DNA of 64,000 nucleotides from Piper betle. Taxonomy: Eukaryota; Streptophyta; Magnoliopsida; Piperales; Piperaceae. The first letter of the stretch is position 1, and every line of letters begins with the position of its first letter. The DNA is taken from NCBI GenBank assembly GCA_033002965.1, contig JAURVB010013123.1, positions 62,001 to 126,000 of the forward strand, in the 5' to 3' direction. Below, in pieces: positions 21,378 to 33,999 of this stretch. The notes under the pieces were generated by a model. That model saw only the letters and a program-made list of their open reading frames with translations, did not search any database and had not been told where the DNA came from. A program made the translations under genes and the position numbers.

Positions 21378-23357
21378 CATGGTCTTGATCACCAACAGTC
21401 ACTTGCACTTCCTTGGCAACATTTCTATCACTTTCCAATCATTTGTAGGCCAGTCACTGACCAAACACCGTCAACCATCACCCCAAACAACTTCCCCTTG
21501 CTGAGGTTGAACTTTTGAGACCACCCTCAACCCGCGATGGCTACGATTGCCACTAGCAACGTCCCCATACATAGTGGTGATTTCATCCCTTCCCAGCCAT
21601 TTTCTAGCCAGTCGCCGACTGGACTTCATCGGTCACCACCACCATCACACACCATATCCTCTCCTTTGTATTTCGCGGCTGGCAATAGTACCCACCGTGT
21701 CGCAGACAACATTTTTCGGCGACAGGCACTAGCAGCCACTCGGTGTCTGTTTGCCCTGTTTGCGTCCTCCTAACTGCGGCTGTGCTAGCTTGCCTATGTT
21801 CGCATCCACCAAGTCAAGCCCAATCCAGCTTGTAGTTAAGCTAGGCCGAATCAACTCAGCTTGATTCGGTCTAGTTCAACCCATTCGACTCGGTCTAATT
21901 TAGCCCAGTTAACTTGGTCGGTTTTACAAGAAATTTTTGGATAATTTTCATCTATTTTTCGACTGTTTTCGGTAATTTGAGACTCCCACACTATTTTAGA
22001 TGCATTTCACATTATTTGGCATATTTTGATCTTATAAGTATTTTTATTTATTTATTTATTTATTCATTCATTATTATTATTTCTAGTTATTTATATATTT
22101 ATCGATTATGATGAATACTTATATAATTATTTATTATTATTGATGGTATATTTATTTATTAATACTAATCTTCATCATGTTTACTAAATTTTATTTGTGT
22201 TTAATTATATATTCATTTATTTGATAGCTATACTATTATTACTCATGATTTATTGTAATTGATTATTTATTCATTTATTAACTTAATTAATTATCCATTT
22301 AATTAATTAATTAATTATGAATTTATTTATTTATTTACTATATTAATATGTACTCACATTTAGTTGCAAAATCATGTAATTTTATTTATATTATTATTAT
22401 TTCTTTATTAATGTATCATTCTTTATTTTTATTCATTTATTGATGAATGAGTTTATTAATTTAATTATTTATTAACTAATCATTTATTTAATTATTATTC
22501 ACTATTTATTCACCTATTTATTGTTTACTTGTTATTTATTCTTGTTTTGTGTTTACATGTGTACCTATTATTTTATTTATTGTTCTTTTACTTATTTGAC
22601 TTGTTTTTACTTATTATTTATTTATTATTTGTGTGTGCCTCGATTTGTGTGTTGAGTCTTTAGTCATAGATCTATTTAGCATTCTCCTTTGTTTTGATGT
22701 TATTAATGATGTGAACACACACCACGATCATGCATTTTATAGAGTTATTAGTCTTTTGCTTATCAATGGGTTCCGATGCAGGTTCTGGAGTTCGAACTTG
22801 TAGTAGATCTGCCGATGCACTTGGACCTTGGACCATAGGTTCATTAAGACTCTTCTCAAATTTATCGCTTACTCTACTGTGGATTTGAATTCCAACTATA
22901 GAACGTGTTAAGTGGTTGTTTTATTGGACCCCACTTCACACAAGTCATCTTGGTGCATTTTACTTTTGTGATTAATAACCATCAAGGATGAAATCCCTTG
23001 TGTTATTTTCAAACATAGCTTCACCCCATGTTGCCTTTGAGCCTACTTATATGATAACCTTCCCATCCTTATATATATTTTATTAAGTTTTTAGTAATCC
23101 GAGAGTTGGTGAAGTTAACCTCGTCTATACCTAGATAGGGTGCATACGTAGGTCATAGCGGGGTATGGATTAGTGAGCGGACTATTCCATTCCCGAGGAA
23201 TTTTGACATCTCTATGTCTTGAGTTTCCTCACACCCTGAGAAGCAAAGAGTAGGCCAGTACTATTGTGTACAGCGTATGTCTAGACTTGTGGTATCAAAA
23301 GGTACTGAAGGCCACTTCCTGAGAGTACTTGGCCATTGTGTTATTGGTCTGGCATTA
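21378..23357 (+). repeat. 3' LTR of the LARD-like element, right part, truncated
   Basis: Alignable with about 13430-15440, including the TTTA tract, GGTTC(T/C)GGAGTTCGA and GGTACTGAAGGC. Similarity stops near 23357; the last ~570 bp of the LTR are missing and unrelated sequence follows. Confidence 0.75.
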
Positions 23358-24256
23358 AATATCCTTCTCTTCCCTTAGAAGTGATGTGATAAATTCTTAG
23401 AGAGAGAGGAGGTTGATCCCTCTCTAGAGCTTATATACAAGGGTTGGTAGTGGTATTTTGGTAATTTTTTATAAAAAATTCTAAATTAACAAACTTAAGA
23501 GTTTGATTCCTTTATTAATAATGATTAATAATCTGAAATAGATTCCACTTAATTATCCTACATGGTCTAAGCCTTCTCAGTCACATTTTACCTAATTAAA
23601 TAAAAATTTTAGCCTGTCCTACAATCTCACGTTTACCATCATAATAGTTGTCGAAGCCTCCTAAATTCTTCATTTAATTCCATCAACCATTTAAGTTTTG
23701 AAAGCTTTGATCTCTCAGTATAGTTGTGAGACTTTTTGGTGTCACTTAAGAGAGTTCTAATGTTATCACATTAAAACAAGGTTCAGCTGTCATCATCCCA
23801 TGCACCAATGCCATAAGGTAATTATGTGGGAAGACTTTCACCATCTAAGCCACTACCTTCCACCTAATTACTCAATCATAGCACAATACAAACACGAGCA
23901 TATCACATTCATCAAGTGAGGAGGCTCTGGCCATTTAAGCCACTACTTCTCACTTGGTTTCCCCATGGGTCCTTCACCTCCACAACTTTCATAGGTCAGC
24001 TCTTCCAACCCATCGCTTCTAGCTCTAACTACACATGTAACATGGTGTGTGTGTACTTAGTATTTTATTCCTTCAGTTCATGGACTATGGGCTTGGAAGG
24101 TACCTACAAACACAGCTAGACCTGCACACCCCAGAGTGCACCATCTGTAAAACAACTTGAAATATAGTCAGTGGGATAAACAAGAAAAGGTGGCAAAACA
24201 ATAACATATCATATAAATTAGCCCAATTGGGCTCACCACATACAAAGTCACATAGC

Positions 24257-24686
24257 TAGGGCTGCTAATTAAGCAAGCCAACTCATGAGCATTTAGCGTT
24301 CGGCTCAAATCGAAACTCGACATTTAAATCCTCGAGCTCGAACTCAACTCGAACTTGAATCCTACAAGTCGAGTTTGAGCAAGCGTTCAACTTGACTCGA
24401 CTCGGTTATAACTCGAACTCGACTCAAACTCGACTCGATAATATAATATAATAATATACATAATATCACTTGCTTACTCAAGTTACATTTAAAATTATAA
24501 ATAAATATTATTATTGACTATGTACTAAAGGATAGTGGTGGTGGTGGTGTTTTATTTTTTATTTTTGTATTTTTATCAAATCGAGGCCGTCCTTGTAATC
24601 GAACGATCAAATTAAAGATTGAGATAAAGACATTATCTCCACGCTAGGATAATATTTATATGTGTATGTGTGTGTGTGTGTGTGTG

Positions 24687-24737
<51 letters not shown>

Positions 24738-25203
24738 TTTAATTGTAACTAGTTATATATATTTATATACAATAAAATAACAAAGTAGCATCATAGTTCA
24801 TTTAGGAGAGAGTTAGACTAGGTTGTGAAGGGTCGCATGTTAAATCCATGCTCACCGCATTATTTGATATCATTTTTTTGGATATGCTTTCTGCCTTCCA
24901 TTATTAATAATTTCCTCCACCTAAAAAAATGAAAAAAAAGAAAATCATAAATTAGTGTTGCTCATTGAGTGAGCCTGAGTTACTTTGGTTTCGAGCTCCC
25001 AAACGAGCTGGTTTTGAGCTCATCAAAATTAAACAGTTTAGATGTATTCGAGCTCAAATAATATAAAAAGTATTCGAGTCAATTTCAAGCATATATGTTC
25101 AAAATTAGTTCGATCTCAAGTTGAGTTTGAACGAACTTCGAGCTATTCGAGTTGAATTAGAGCATAAGCTGAGCTCGGCTCACTTGCTCATTTAGCAGCC
25201 CTA
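24257..25203. mobile_element. hAT-type MITE
   Basis: Terminal inverted repeats TAGGGCTGCTAA at 24257 and TTAGCAGCCCTA ending at 25203, with the similarity extending inwards (AAGCAAGCC versus GGCTCACTTGCT). The flanking 8 bp direct repeats CACATAGC are perfect (24249-24256 and 25204-25211). An 8 bp duplication with a TAGGG start is the hAT signature. The 947 bp interior has no transposase frame, is rich in GAGCTCGAACTCGA-like motifs near both ends, and contains a compound microsatellite. Confidence 0.92.
24658..24733. repeat. compound microsatellite (TG)n(TC)n(TA)n
   Basis: Adjacent TG, TC and TA runs inside the hAT-type MITE. Confidence 0.9.
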
Positions 25204-28200
25204 CACATAGCCACAAAATAATACATGTCTACAAAAGATTGGAGGTACAATACATCATCAAAGCTATCATATGAACATAACAGCATACAATCTAGCATCC
25301 TCCATGAGTCTATGTGATCCCACCGCCTAAGCTGGCCACCTATCGTAAGTTTCGGGTGACTATTGGTCCCAAATAACTAATAGAAAAATAATAAACCAGA
25401 AGATGGATACCAACATCCATAGGAAATATGAGAAACTACAAGAATACCTCACCAGGGTAGCTTAAAGAAGAGAGGCATCCTAAGTCATCTCGCATACCAT
25501 AAAGGAGAGTCAGCATGCTAAGCATGACATCTCAACATACAACATATCATACAATCAAACATCCCTTCCACATCCACTTTAAAACACCTACCATTGTAAT
25601 TGCATGGCTTGGAACCAAATGCCATAAACATGGTGTAGGCTACGTATCATAATCCCCAACTCTCATTTGTTAAATACCGAAAACACTCGAACACAAATAT
25701 TAGGTTTCGTTAGGGATTTATAATTAGTGTCGAAGCAACTTTGAATGTGTCTTATTATTCTTGAAAACACATCAAAAGATCGCATTCTTGAAGTTTCAGC
25801 AAAAACGGCATAAAACTAGTGGGATCCAATATAGCACAAATAACTTTGTCTCTCAATCATGAAAATAAAACCATAATGGAGCCAATCGTAAGAGAGAAGT
25901 CCTAACGGACTTGTGAGCGGAGCTCCCTTCCTACTTTGGTGAGCACAACTTCCTATGCCCTAACACATGTAACACTATTCAAATCCTACTCATAATGATA
26001 TACATGGCAGGACATGGATGCTAACTCCTCATCACAACTCAATCAAGCTACTATCATACATATGCAAATGTCCATACATAGCCTATCACATATAACAATC
26101 ATACGCAATCTACTATCATAAATCCCATTAACACCTAAATTATTATCCAAATGACTAAAAACCTTATGAGATTATCTCTCACATCCAAAAAATGATTACA
26201 AAGATTTATGGCAAAATATGAGGTTTGAACCCCTTAACTAGAATTTTAAATTTGGGTTTAGGGGCTGGAATTACCTAAAAGGTTCTAAACAGCATAGAAT
26301 GGTGGATTTTTCTACCTATCCAAACATCATCTAAAAATTCTGAAATTTTTGCAGGGTTATAGGTAACATTAGAAGGAATTTTAGGTTAAATTAGCTTCAT
26401 TTGCACCTTCAAATAATTAGTCAAATCTAATCCTATGGTTGAAATAGTTCTTTAACAATTTTAAGCACTTATAGTGTATTAGTTAGTTGCCATCCTGAAT
26501 AAACCTTTTTCTTCATCTTCCTAACACTCTGAACTATGTTTTTGGAGAGTTTCATAAGGAAATGCTACCACTAAAATGGTTGAATAAATCACATGATCAT
26601 GGACTAGGGCTGGATTTAGAGATTAGAACATGATAGCTCTACCCTTTAATTCAGGTTAAAATGACCTTTGCTTTTGATAAAACTTGGCGAGCTTCCTATT
26701 CACATCTAGACCCAAGTCTCCACAAATTTTCAGGGAAAAATCAAAGTCTAAGTGGGTCAACTATGGTTGTCACTAAAGGGTACATGATCCGAAATGTGCA
26801 TGGCTGCATCTAAACCCTCCAAAACCTTGTTTCCAAGCCTCTAATCACCACTAATTCGTCCCAAATGAAGTTGCTAACAAAATAACCATCATATCTAGAT
26901 CATAAACAATATAACGTTCACAACTTTTCATCAACAACGGTATATTTCACAAATTTAACAAAATAGTTAATAAATGAGCATACAAATCATAACTTTAAGC
27001 ATCATCCAACAAGCCTAACAATGTTAACTATAATTTCATCAAACAACAGCATGAATATCATGTCCTAGATTGCTTCTAAAATGTACTAACATTATCTAAA
27101 ATGATCAGTAGCTATACAAAAACAACATGAAAATGAAAGAAAAGAGGAGAGGGTCTGGAGATGACAGGGAGGGCAAAGGAGATGAAGTGAGAGAGGGAAA
27201 GGAGTGAAAATGGTTGGTTGAGTGGGGTTTAATGAAACTAAAATTTGTCATGTCGTATCCTTGCTAATGAGAGTGGCTGTGGCTCTGGTTAAAATAATAC
27301 ACGTGAATTTTGAACTATGTCGCGACATTTATCTGCGCACCATTGCATCGCCCATGTCAGCATCAAATACAAAGCAGCACCGCAACCCTCAGACATAGCA
27401 TTGCAGCATTGGTAAACCTCCTTAGTGAAGTAAGTTTGGAAATGAGCGTTGCGGTGTTGGGTGGTGCTGAAAAGGTGCTTAGAATGGGATTTTTTTACCC
27501 AGTGTTTTAGGCAGTCAAGTTGGGTTGTCTGCGGGCTATTATAAAGCTGAACTTGGGCTATCAAGGTACTCCAGAAATGTTATGCAACTAAAATACTAAT
27601 GACTCTCATGGGACGTAGTTCTAAACTACTAATGACTAAAATACAATAAATAGCTCGAACACGCTATCATAAGCAGCCTAGACAATTGGTGCTCAACATA
27701 TGTATCAAACAATGGTTATGGCCATCACTCTAGTTAACTGAACAAACACATAATCCTCATAGCATGTAAGTAATCAAACCAGATTGGCTACCGTGCTACT
27801 TGGGCTTAGCAAGTGAACAACTACTAAACACTAGGCTGAGAGTCAAGATTTACAAAATTCATTACCCCACTTAGAGTTAGTATCTCATCATCAAACTTTC
27901 CAGAAACCTTAAATGATTGTTGAGAAGAATTACATAAAATTTCAGCCAATTTGGAGCTCATTTAAGGGAGGAACAAATAGAGACATTCTAAGTGTGCAAT
28001 TTGTAAAGGATAGTTTTAGATTCTAGGGCTAGGTTAGGTGAATTAATTGGATAGGTAAACGAAAGTATTTTAACTTAAAAATTAAGATAAATGCTTATCC
28101 TAATGTAGATGGTAACATAATAAAATATTAGAGCATTATGAGATTAGTTAACCAAAATTTGCCTTTGAAAGCTAATCAGGGTCACTTAGGGATTTCCAGA

Positions 28201-29410
28201 TCAACCCTATATGACTTAGAAAAATTAGTTAAAGGAGGAAAAAAGCGAACTTTACCTGAAATTTTAAAGATACATTCCTATTAATGTTATCTATAATGAT
28301 TTTAAATTTTAGAATATTTGGAGATCATTTGTATAGTTAAAAAAATTTACTATTGTAGGTTATCTTGTATAACTAGATGAATTCTAGAATTGAAGAGTGA
28401 CTTAGGAAAAAATCACTTAAGGGAACTAAAACCTGTATCTTGGTGTAGGATTATAGCATAATGTTAATTGTGTTGTCAATGATAGCTTCCTAAAATTTCA
28501 GTTCAATTGGATTCAAAATGTTTGTGAACTGATTTATGGAATATGTTTTGTTCTAGTAATTGTGGTTGAGCAGCTTGGCTGGTAGGTGCTATCAGTATGG
28601 ATACACTTTTCTGTGCGGTATTGGCAAACTAGAATTGTATTAGATAATCATCATGCATGTCATGCCATACATGCCATCATGAATAGGAGGTGAGTAGTGC
28701 CTACGTGTTAGGACGCACGGAGGGTGACCCTCTCTCTCCCTCTCTTACATTGCTTCTCTTCTTCTTCTTGGTTTTTGAATGGCAGCTCTTTCTCTCCTCT
28801 CTTCCTTGTTGATGACTAAGGTTTTCGCAATTCCTTGTTTTTCCATCATTATTTGTGTTTTATTCATTGTTCATATAGAATTTTATTATTCAGAATGTCA
28901 TATATGTGTGAATCATTATTGTTGTGGATGAGGTCTAATTTGTGGAGATCATGGAATAAAGTTCTTCATGGATCTATGATGAATTTGATGGAGAATGATT
29001 GTTTGGCTAAGAATTCAAAAGATTTGAGTTCTTGTTCATAAATTGTGATTTAAATTATAGAAAATTCTAATGTTAAATAAGCATATGTTTAAATTCTGAA
29101 ATTTACATGATGTATGGGTGTAATTATGCAACATCTAAACCGTAAATAACTTTAAGAACAATTATTAAATGATTTATTTGAGTTCAATCAACTTTGATGC
29201 AAGATTTATACAATTTTAATAGTAAATTCCTTGAAATTTATGCTTTAATGGTAGATTTCTTAAAAATGGTTAATTTGATGAGAATTTAGCTTAGATATGT
29301 TTAGAATCGTCATATGGACTTGTTGATACAAAAATGAATCAAACTTGATTGAGGAATGTGTGGAAAAGAATTGAAATTCATGAAAAATTCAGGATGTGGC
29401 TAGTGCGTTC

Positions 29411-29626
29411 GAGCACTAGGAAACTAGGTGCCAGAATGATGTGCTTTCGGTTAATAGATGTTTATAAAAACCATCAAAACACCTGAGAACCAAGAAACTG
29501 GGTGCTCGAGCATTCTGCTCTTGGATAGTAAATGTAAATTTTATTTCCTCACAATTTGTAAAACATTTGATTGCCCTAAATGCTCTGAAACACGGTGCTC
29601 AGGCATTCTACATTCTGTGATTGAAG
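29411..29626. repeat. three degenerate copies of a ~90 bp motif
   Basis: GAAAC-x-x-GGTGC is followed by ATTCTGCTCTT-like sequence near 29420, 29498 and 29586; the last two copies share GGTGCTC(G/A)(A/G)GCATTCT. Confidence 0.6.
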
Positions 29627-30453
29627 TTCACGGTATCTAAAGTGTATGTTAATTAAACAATTAATGATATTTATTGCTTTTATTATGATTGTGTAATGAC
29701 GTTAGTGAGTTAACATGTTACATATACCTTGATTGAGTACTTACTTGAAGGTCGAGAAGGTACTTGTTTTAAAAGCTCTAATTGTGTATGCATGTTTGGC
29801 ATATCATTATTTCTATAATCGATACGCAGTTGTGTTGAGTAATGGGTATCAATTGGTCATTTAGGTGTTGTCTGAGTGCTCTTTAAGAGGGAAAGTAATA
29901 CCTAAGGATTAAGGTATATATAACCTTTATGATGTTTGATGAGCACTAGTTGTTGTTAATTAGTAGGGTAAAGGGTGTAGTCATAGCATTAGCGTTAAAG
30001 GTGACACGTTGGGCTTCGTCTACCTGATTAAAGTATACGACCGTGATGCAAGGCTCATCATACCACAGTGTAAGGCTCACTACAAAATTTAAAAGGTCCT
30101 GAGGTCCAAAGGATAAGAAGAAGCCTAGTATGCACTCTAAGACCAGAGTCTGGGCGAGTACATTGGTCTACTATCGCCTTCGAGAAAGGACAGCATTTAT
30201 GATCATAGATGGTAAAATATTTCCTGACTGAGTGGTAACTTTGCTAGAATAGGTGGACCCATATATTTTATTGTGTTGTATAAATTGCTTATTTTAGTTA
30301 TAGGGACTTAGTGGTTTTATCACTAACGCAGAATTACCTCGGCATGTATGACTAAATTGTGATGAGCTTTGGTGAAGACAGAGAGAGCTCTAGTGGATGG
30401 ATTATCTGTTAACATTATTAGGGGACTTATTCTTGTTATTTGATTATACATAC

Positions 30454-30490
30454 ATGTGTGTGTGTGTGCGCGTGTGTGTGTGTATGTGTG
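30454..30490. repeat. TG microsatellite
   Basis: TG run broken by a CGCG step, within the LTR-like region. Confidence 0.9.
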
Positions 30491-30761
30491 ACTTGGGATA
30501 TTATATTACATGATAGTGGAACATTGTTAAGTTTATGGGATTTGGATAATTATGATTTGGCATACTATTAGTCAAACAATATATTTGTAATTGCTAATAA
30601 ATTTAGTTGTTGTCTTATAAATCATTATTGCTTTTCATGGGCATGTTATACAATATAATTACTTTTTAATCAATGTCTAAACTTGCTCGTTTGTTGGGGT
30701 TTGGGTTTGTTTGTTAGGCAACCCTCGATTCATTTTTGGTTTTCCAGCCAGGGTGTTACAG

Positions 30762-32090
30762 GTTCCTAGCCATGTGAATATAGTGGCAGACATTATACAA
30801 AAGATGCAGAAAATGTCATAAGTTTTTATATTATGTTTATATGCATTTGATGCGCTTAGCGTGTCAGTTTATGTTTATGGTGTGCAATGTCGTGCTTAGG
30901 TTGTTAGCCTATGATTTTCTTGTACAAGAGAGTGCTTAGTGTGCCTCTCATCATAGCCTCAGTGAGGTGATTCTTAGTAGTATGTTTTTTATTTTATATT
31001 GCGTGGGTATTTGAACTCATTTGTTAGTTTGACCTATTTTTACAAATTATTCTAAACTATTAATTTATTCATTACTGACATATGGTTTTCTATATAGGTT
31101 TGCTTCTTCACAAGGTCGGGTGGACAAATAGATCCTAGATGATTCATGGTGGAAACTAGCATAATATGAGATGTAGATATGTGTGGTGTGGCATATGCAT
31201 ATGAGGGCACAAAGCCCAATATGATAATGTATGCAATGTGGTCATCATGCATCGTGCATATCATTTGTTTCATGTTATGTGTATTTAATATATTACTAAC
31301 TTACATTTGAGTTGTTTTGCATACAAAATCACTCTGGGTCTAACATGGGTTTTGCAGGTACACTCCAAACCCCAGAGTCCAAGGAACTAAAGGTATTGAA
31401 CTAGATATGTGAAATTGTCTTGTTTGTCTGCAAGTTGAGAAGCTTAAAGCCATTGATTGGAAGAGCTCACATGAAGTAATTGTTTAGGAGAAGGATCCAT
31501 GTGCAAGGCTAAGTGAGGTAGGCGGGGGCTTAGATGACCATAGCCGCCTCACTTGAAGAATGTCTATGATTCATGTTGTGTTCTGTGTGGTGTCATGTGA
31601 TTGTGTTGTATAATTAGGTGGGAGGTGTGGCTTAAATGACCATAGCCTTCCTATCTAATTACTATACGGCAATGGTGAATGCCATGGTAGCATTGCTTCC
31701 TTATTAACCTTTATTTTTATAGTTGTATAATAGGTTGTGATGTCGGGAGATTCTCTCAGATCTTTTTCAGGGTTTTGAGTCTCCTTTATAACTTGAAGTC
31801 ATATAGGCATCCTATTTATATGAGCCCACACATAAAATTGGCATGTGCATTTCATTGCATGTTTTGGTATGTGCATCTTTTGTGCCTTTGTGTGAACATT
31901 AGAGGTTAACCTAGCCTTCCATCGTATAACACCTTAAGTAGTAGGTCCAGCCCGAGACGATGCTCATTAAGTTAGCAAGAGTTGTAGTCCAAGATTTAAT
32001 ACATTGATTCTATTCGGGTTTGAACCGATGGGTGTTATACTATGAATCAGATTGACAAGGGTGGGAGGTTTGTTATCTGATTAATGGGCC
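30762..32090 (+). repeat. LTR-derived region, plus orientation
   Basis: Inverted homologue of about 23700-25660. The duplicated GGCTTA(G/A)ATGACCATAGCC blocks at 31525-31548 and 31625-31648 correspond to the minus-strand blocks near 23920 and 23840. No coding capacity recognised. Confidence 0.5.
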
Positions 32091-33675
32091 AGCAATATTT
32101 TTTGGGTGGGCTGTGAATCATATACAACTATGGGTAAATACAATTCACACTTTAAAATATTATCTCACTAACATTCTAGATTTGTGGACGATTTCACTAA
32201 CCCCTAAGATGTCTCCCTCCTCTTCTTGCCATAAAAAGAATGCACCACTAATTGAAGGGGATAAGCCCTATTACCATCATTGTTGGCAACAATGTGATTT
32301 TTTTTCATATAGTTCTAATTTTGTCCTCGATTTTGTTTGACAATTGTTATGATTGGACTTGCTTTGATTATGATAGTGTTCCATTATGAAGTGGGTTAAG
32401 TTTTTTGTGTGAATAGGATTTCAAAAAATAGAATTAATCTATACTGGATATTGATTAGTTCTTTTAGCACTATTTTACTATTTTTTTCTAGAATTAATTA
32501 TTAATCCACTTCTTATTTGCTTACTGTTGCCGAGATAGGAGCTGGACATCTCTAAAAGAGGCTGGCATGAAGAACTATATATGCTCTATTTTTGCACTTG
32601 GAGAAAATATTTAAAAAGAAAACTGCTAGAAAAACCAAAATGTTGTATTCTTCGTTGACGTCTATTATATGGAAGTAGAACATCATATTGCCATCTAGAA
32701 AAGTTGTACTAATTTAAGGTATTTTGATGTATCCAAGCTGGAAAGGAAAATTGATTTTTAAAGCTTGGTTTACTTAGGGTTAGTGAAACTGTAAATTAAT
32801 TTTACATGGTTGAAGTAGATTAACACGTAGAATCGTATTTAACCATGAATGTAAGCTCAATTAAGTTTAACATATTAGTGAAATTAAAAAGCGTGAGAAG
32901 ATTGAGAACAAGAAGATCTTTTGATGCTGATTAGCTCCACTCGTCGGCACTGACTTGGACATCATCGCTCTCTTCCCCACGAGCAGCCTCTTCCAATGGC
33001 CAACAAAGTCAATACAAAAAAAATTGATTTTCTCCCCACACCTTCTCTATACTATTTGTAACTATGAAGAAAATTTATGGATTTTTTTATATTTAAAAAT
33101 AATTAAAAGTGTGTATGTATTATTTTTTTAACTTTTCTCTACCCAAAAAATATTCATTAATCTTAAAAAGTTACAAAAATAGAGTGGAGAAAAGTTTATT
33201 TATGTTTATTGGCATGGCAAAAAATTTAAAAATTAAAACATACTTACTTTTTAAAATTTCTAAATATAAAAATAAATCTAAAATTTTTCTCTTTTATAAA
33301 AATTTGCTTGAAGAAGACTTGAAGAATGTACCTTCTTTTTTTTTTGAAATCAGCGAAAAGTCATTTTTTACATGAAACCTTGCTTCTCTTTGGATGGGGT
33401 ATGTAGAGAGTACGAACATTTAAAAGCTTTGGAGGATGCATGCAAAATGGTGATGGCCGGTACTTCTAACCCATTACCCACCACTGATTGAACAATACCA
33501 TAGCTCAGCCTTTCTGTCTTCTCCCTCCCACCTCCACCTCTACCCTGCCCTTCCCACCTTCAAGATTTGTCCCAAATTTATCATCTCAAGCATGTGCCTT
33601 CTCTGCTGCCTCCCAATTAACTCTACACCGCACCCACCTGCTTTTGATGATGCCTTAAAAGAGAAAAAAGTGAAA
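32091..33675. other. gene-free AT-rich stretch
   Basis: No exon with splice sites or protein similarity recognised. The 88-codon open stretch at 33109-33375 is low-complexity Lys/Phe/Ile and is not supported as a gene. Confidence 0.55.
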
Positions 33676-33999
33676 AGAGAGGGAAAATATTATAGCGACG
33701 CAGAGCACTTCTTCGGCGTGCAAGATCTAGCGTGAATTGTATATTTTGGTATTAATTATATTCATATAGACATTTTCAGTCTCACATGTCTTTTTTCCCC
33801 TCGTCTAAAAATTAAATTAGTCTCCCATTCAAAAAATACAGAGAGATGGAAAATATTATAGCGAGGTCGAGCGGTTTTTGACATGCAAGATCTAGTGTGA
33901 ATAATATATTTTGGTGTTAATTATATTCATATAGATATTTTCGGTCTCACGCGTAATATCGTCCCTCCTCCAAAAATTAAAGGTAGTCTCGTATTCAAT
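33676..33999. repeat. tandem duplication, two ~160 bp units
   Basis: Units at 33676-33838 and 33840-33999 share GGAAAATATTATAGCGA, GCAAGATCTAG(C/T)GTGAAT and TTAATTATATTCATATAGA in the same order. Confidence 0.88.

Larger units (their letters stand above)
4711..23357 (+). mobile_element. LARD-like LTR retrotransposon carrying nested insertions
   Basis: The 5' LTR is 4711-5230 plus 12950-16010, split by the viral insert. The internal region is 16011-19236. The 3' LTR is 19237-20144 plus 21378 to about 23357, split by a solo LTR and truncated on the right. The start (TCTAAAATCCTAGCTTC versus TCGTAAAACCCCAGCTTC), middle and LTR-end blocks correspond between the two LTRs. The primer-binding site and polypurine tract sit where expected for Tekay/Del chromoviruses, but the 3.2 kb internal region shows no recognisable gag, RT or integrase. 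Very long LTRs around a noncoding core fit a large retrotransposon derivative. The missing 3' LTR tail corresponds to about 15440-16010 of the 5' LTR. Confidence 0.75.
23358..28600 (-). repeat. LTR-derived noncoding region, mainly minus orientation
   Basis: When reverse-complemented, 23700-25660 resembles 30800-31700 in order: CTTAGCATGC-like block, GGTGAGGTATTCTTG, a GCACTCTGGGGTG block, then two GTGGCTTA(A/G)ATG(G/A)-containing blocks. 26100-27290 reads as LTR-like DNA on the minus strand with a pyrimidine-rich probable leader at 27180-27240. No gag or pol motif was recognised. Boundaries with the plus-oriented material near 27600-28600 are unclear, and open stretches (e.g. 27564-27289) are not supported as genes. 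Confidence 0.5.
28601..30761 (+). repeat. LTR-like region ending GGGTGTTACA
   Basis: The right end GCCAGGGTGTTACA at 30761 is a canonical LTR end. 30310-30345 (GTGGTTTTATCACTAACGCAGAATT) resembles the equivalent part of the solo LTR (21059-21085), so it is a related family. A pyrimidine-rich stretch at 28728-28772 is a plausible transcription-start/leader region. The left boundary is not resolved; no primer-binding site follows 30761. Confidence 0.5.

Noticed and set aside
27289..27564. 91-codon minus-strand frame with several Cys
   Set aside because: In LTR-derived DNA, no spacing typical of a zinc-binding motif, no similarity.
33109..33375. 88-codon open frame
   Set aside because: Low-complexity Lys/Ile/Phe translation of AT-rich DNA without splice sites or similarity.
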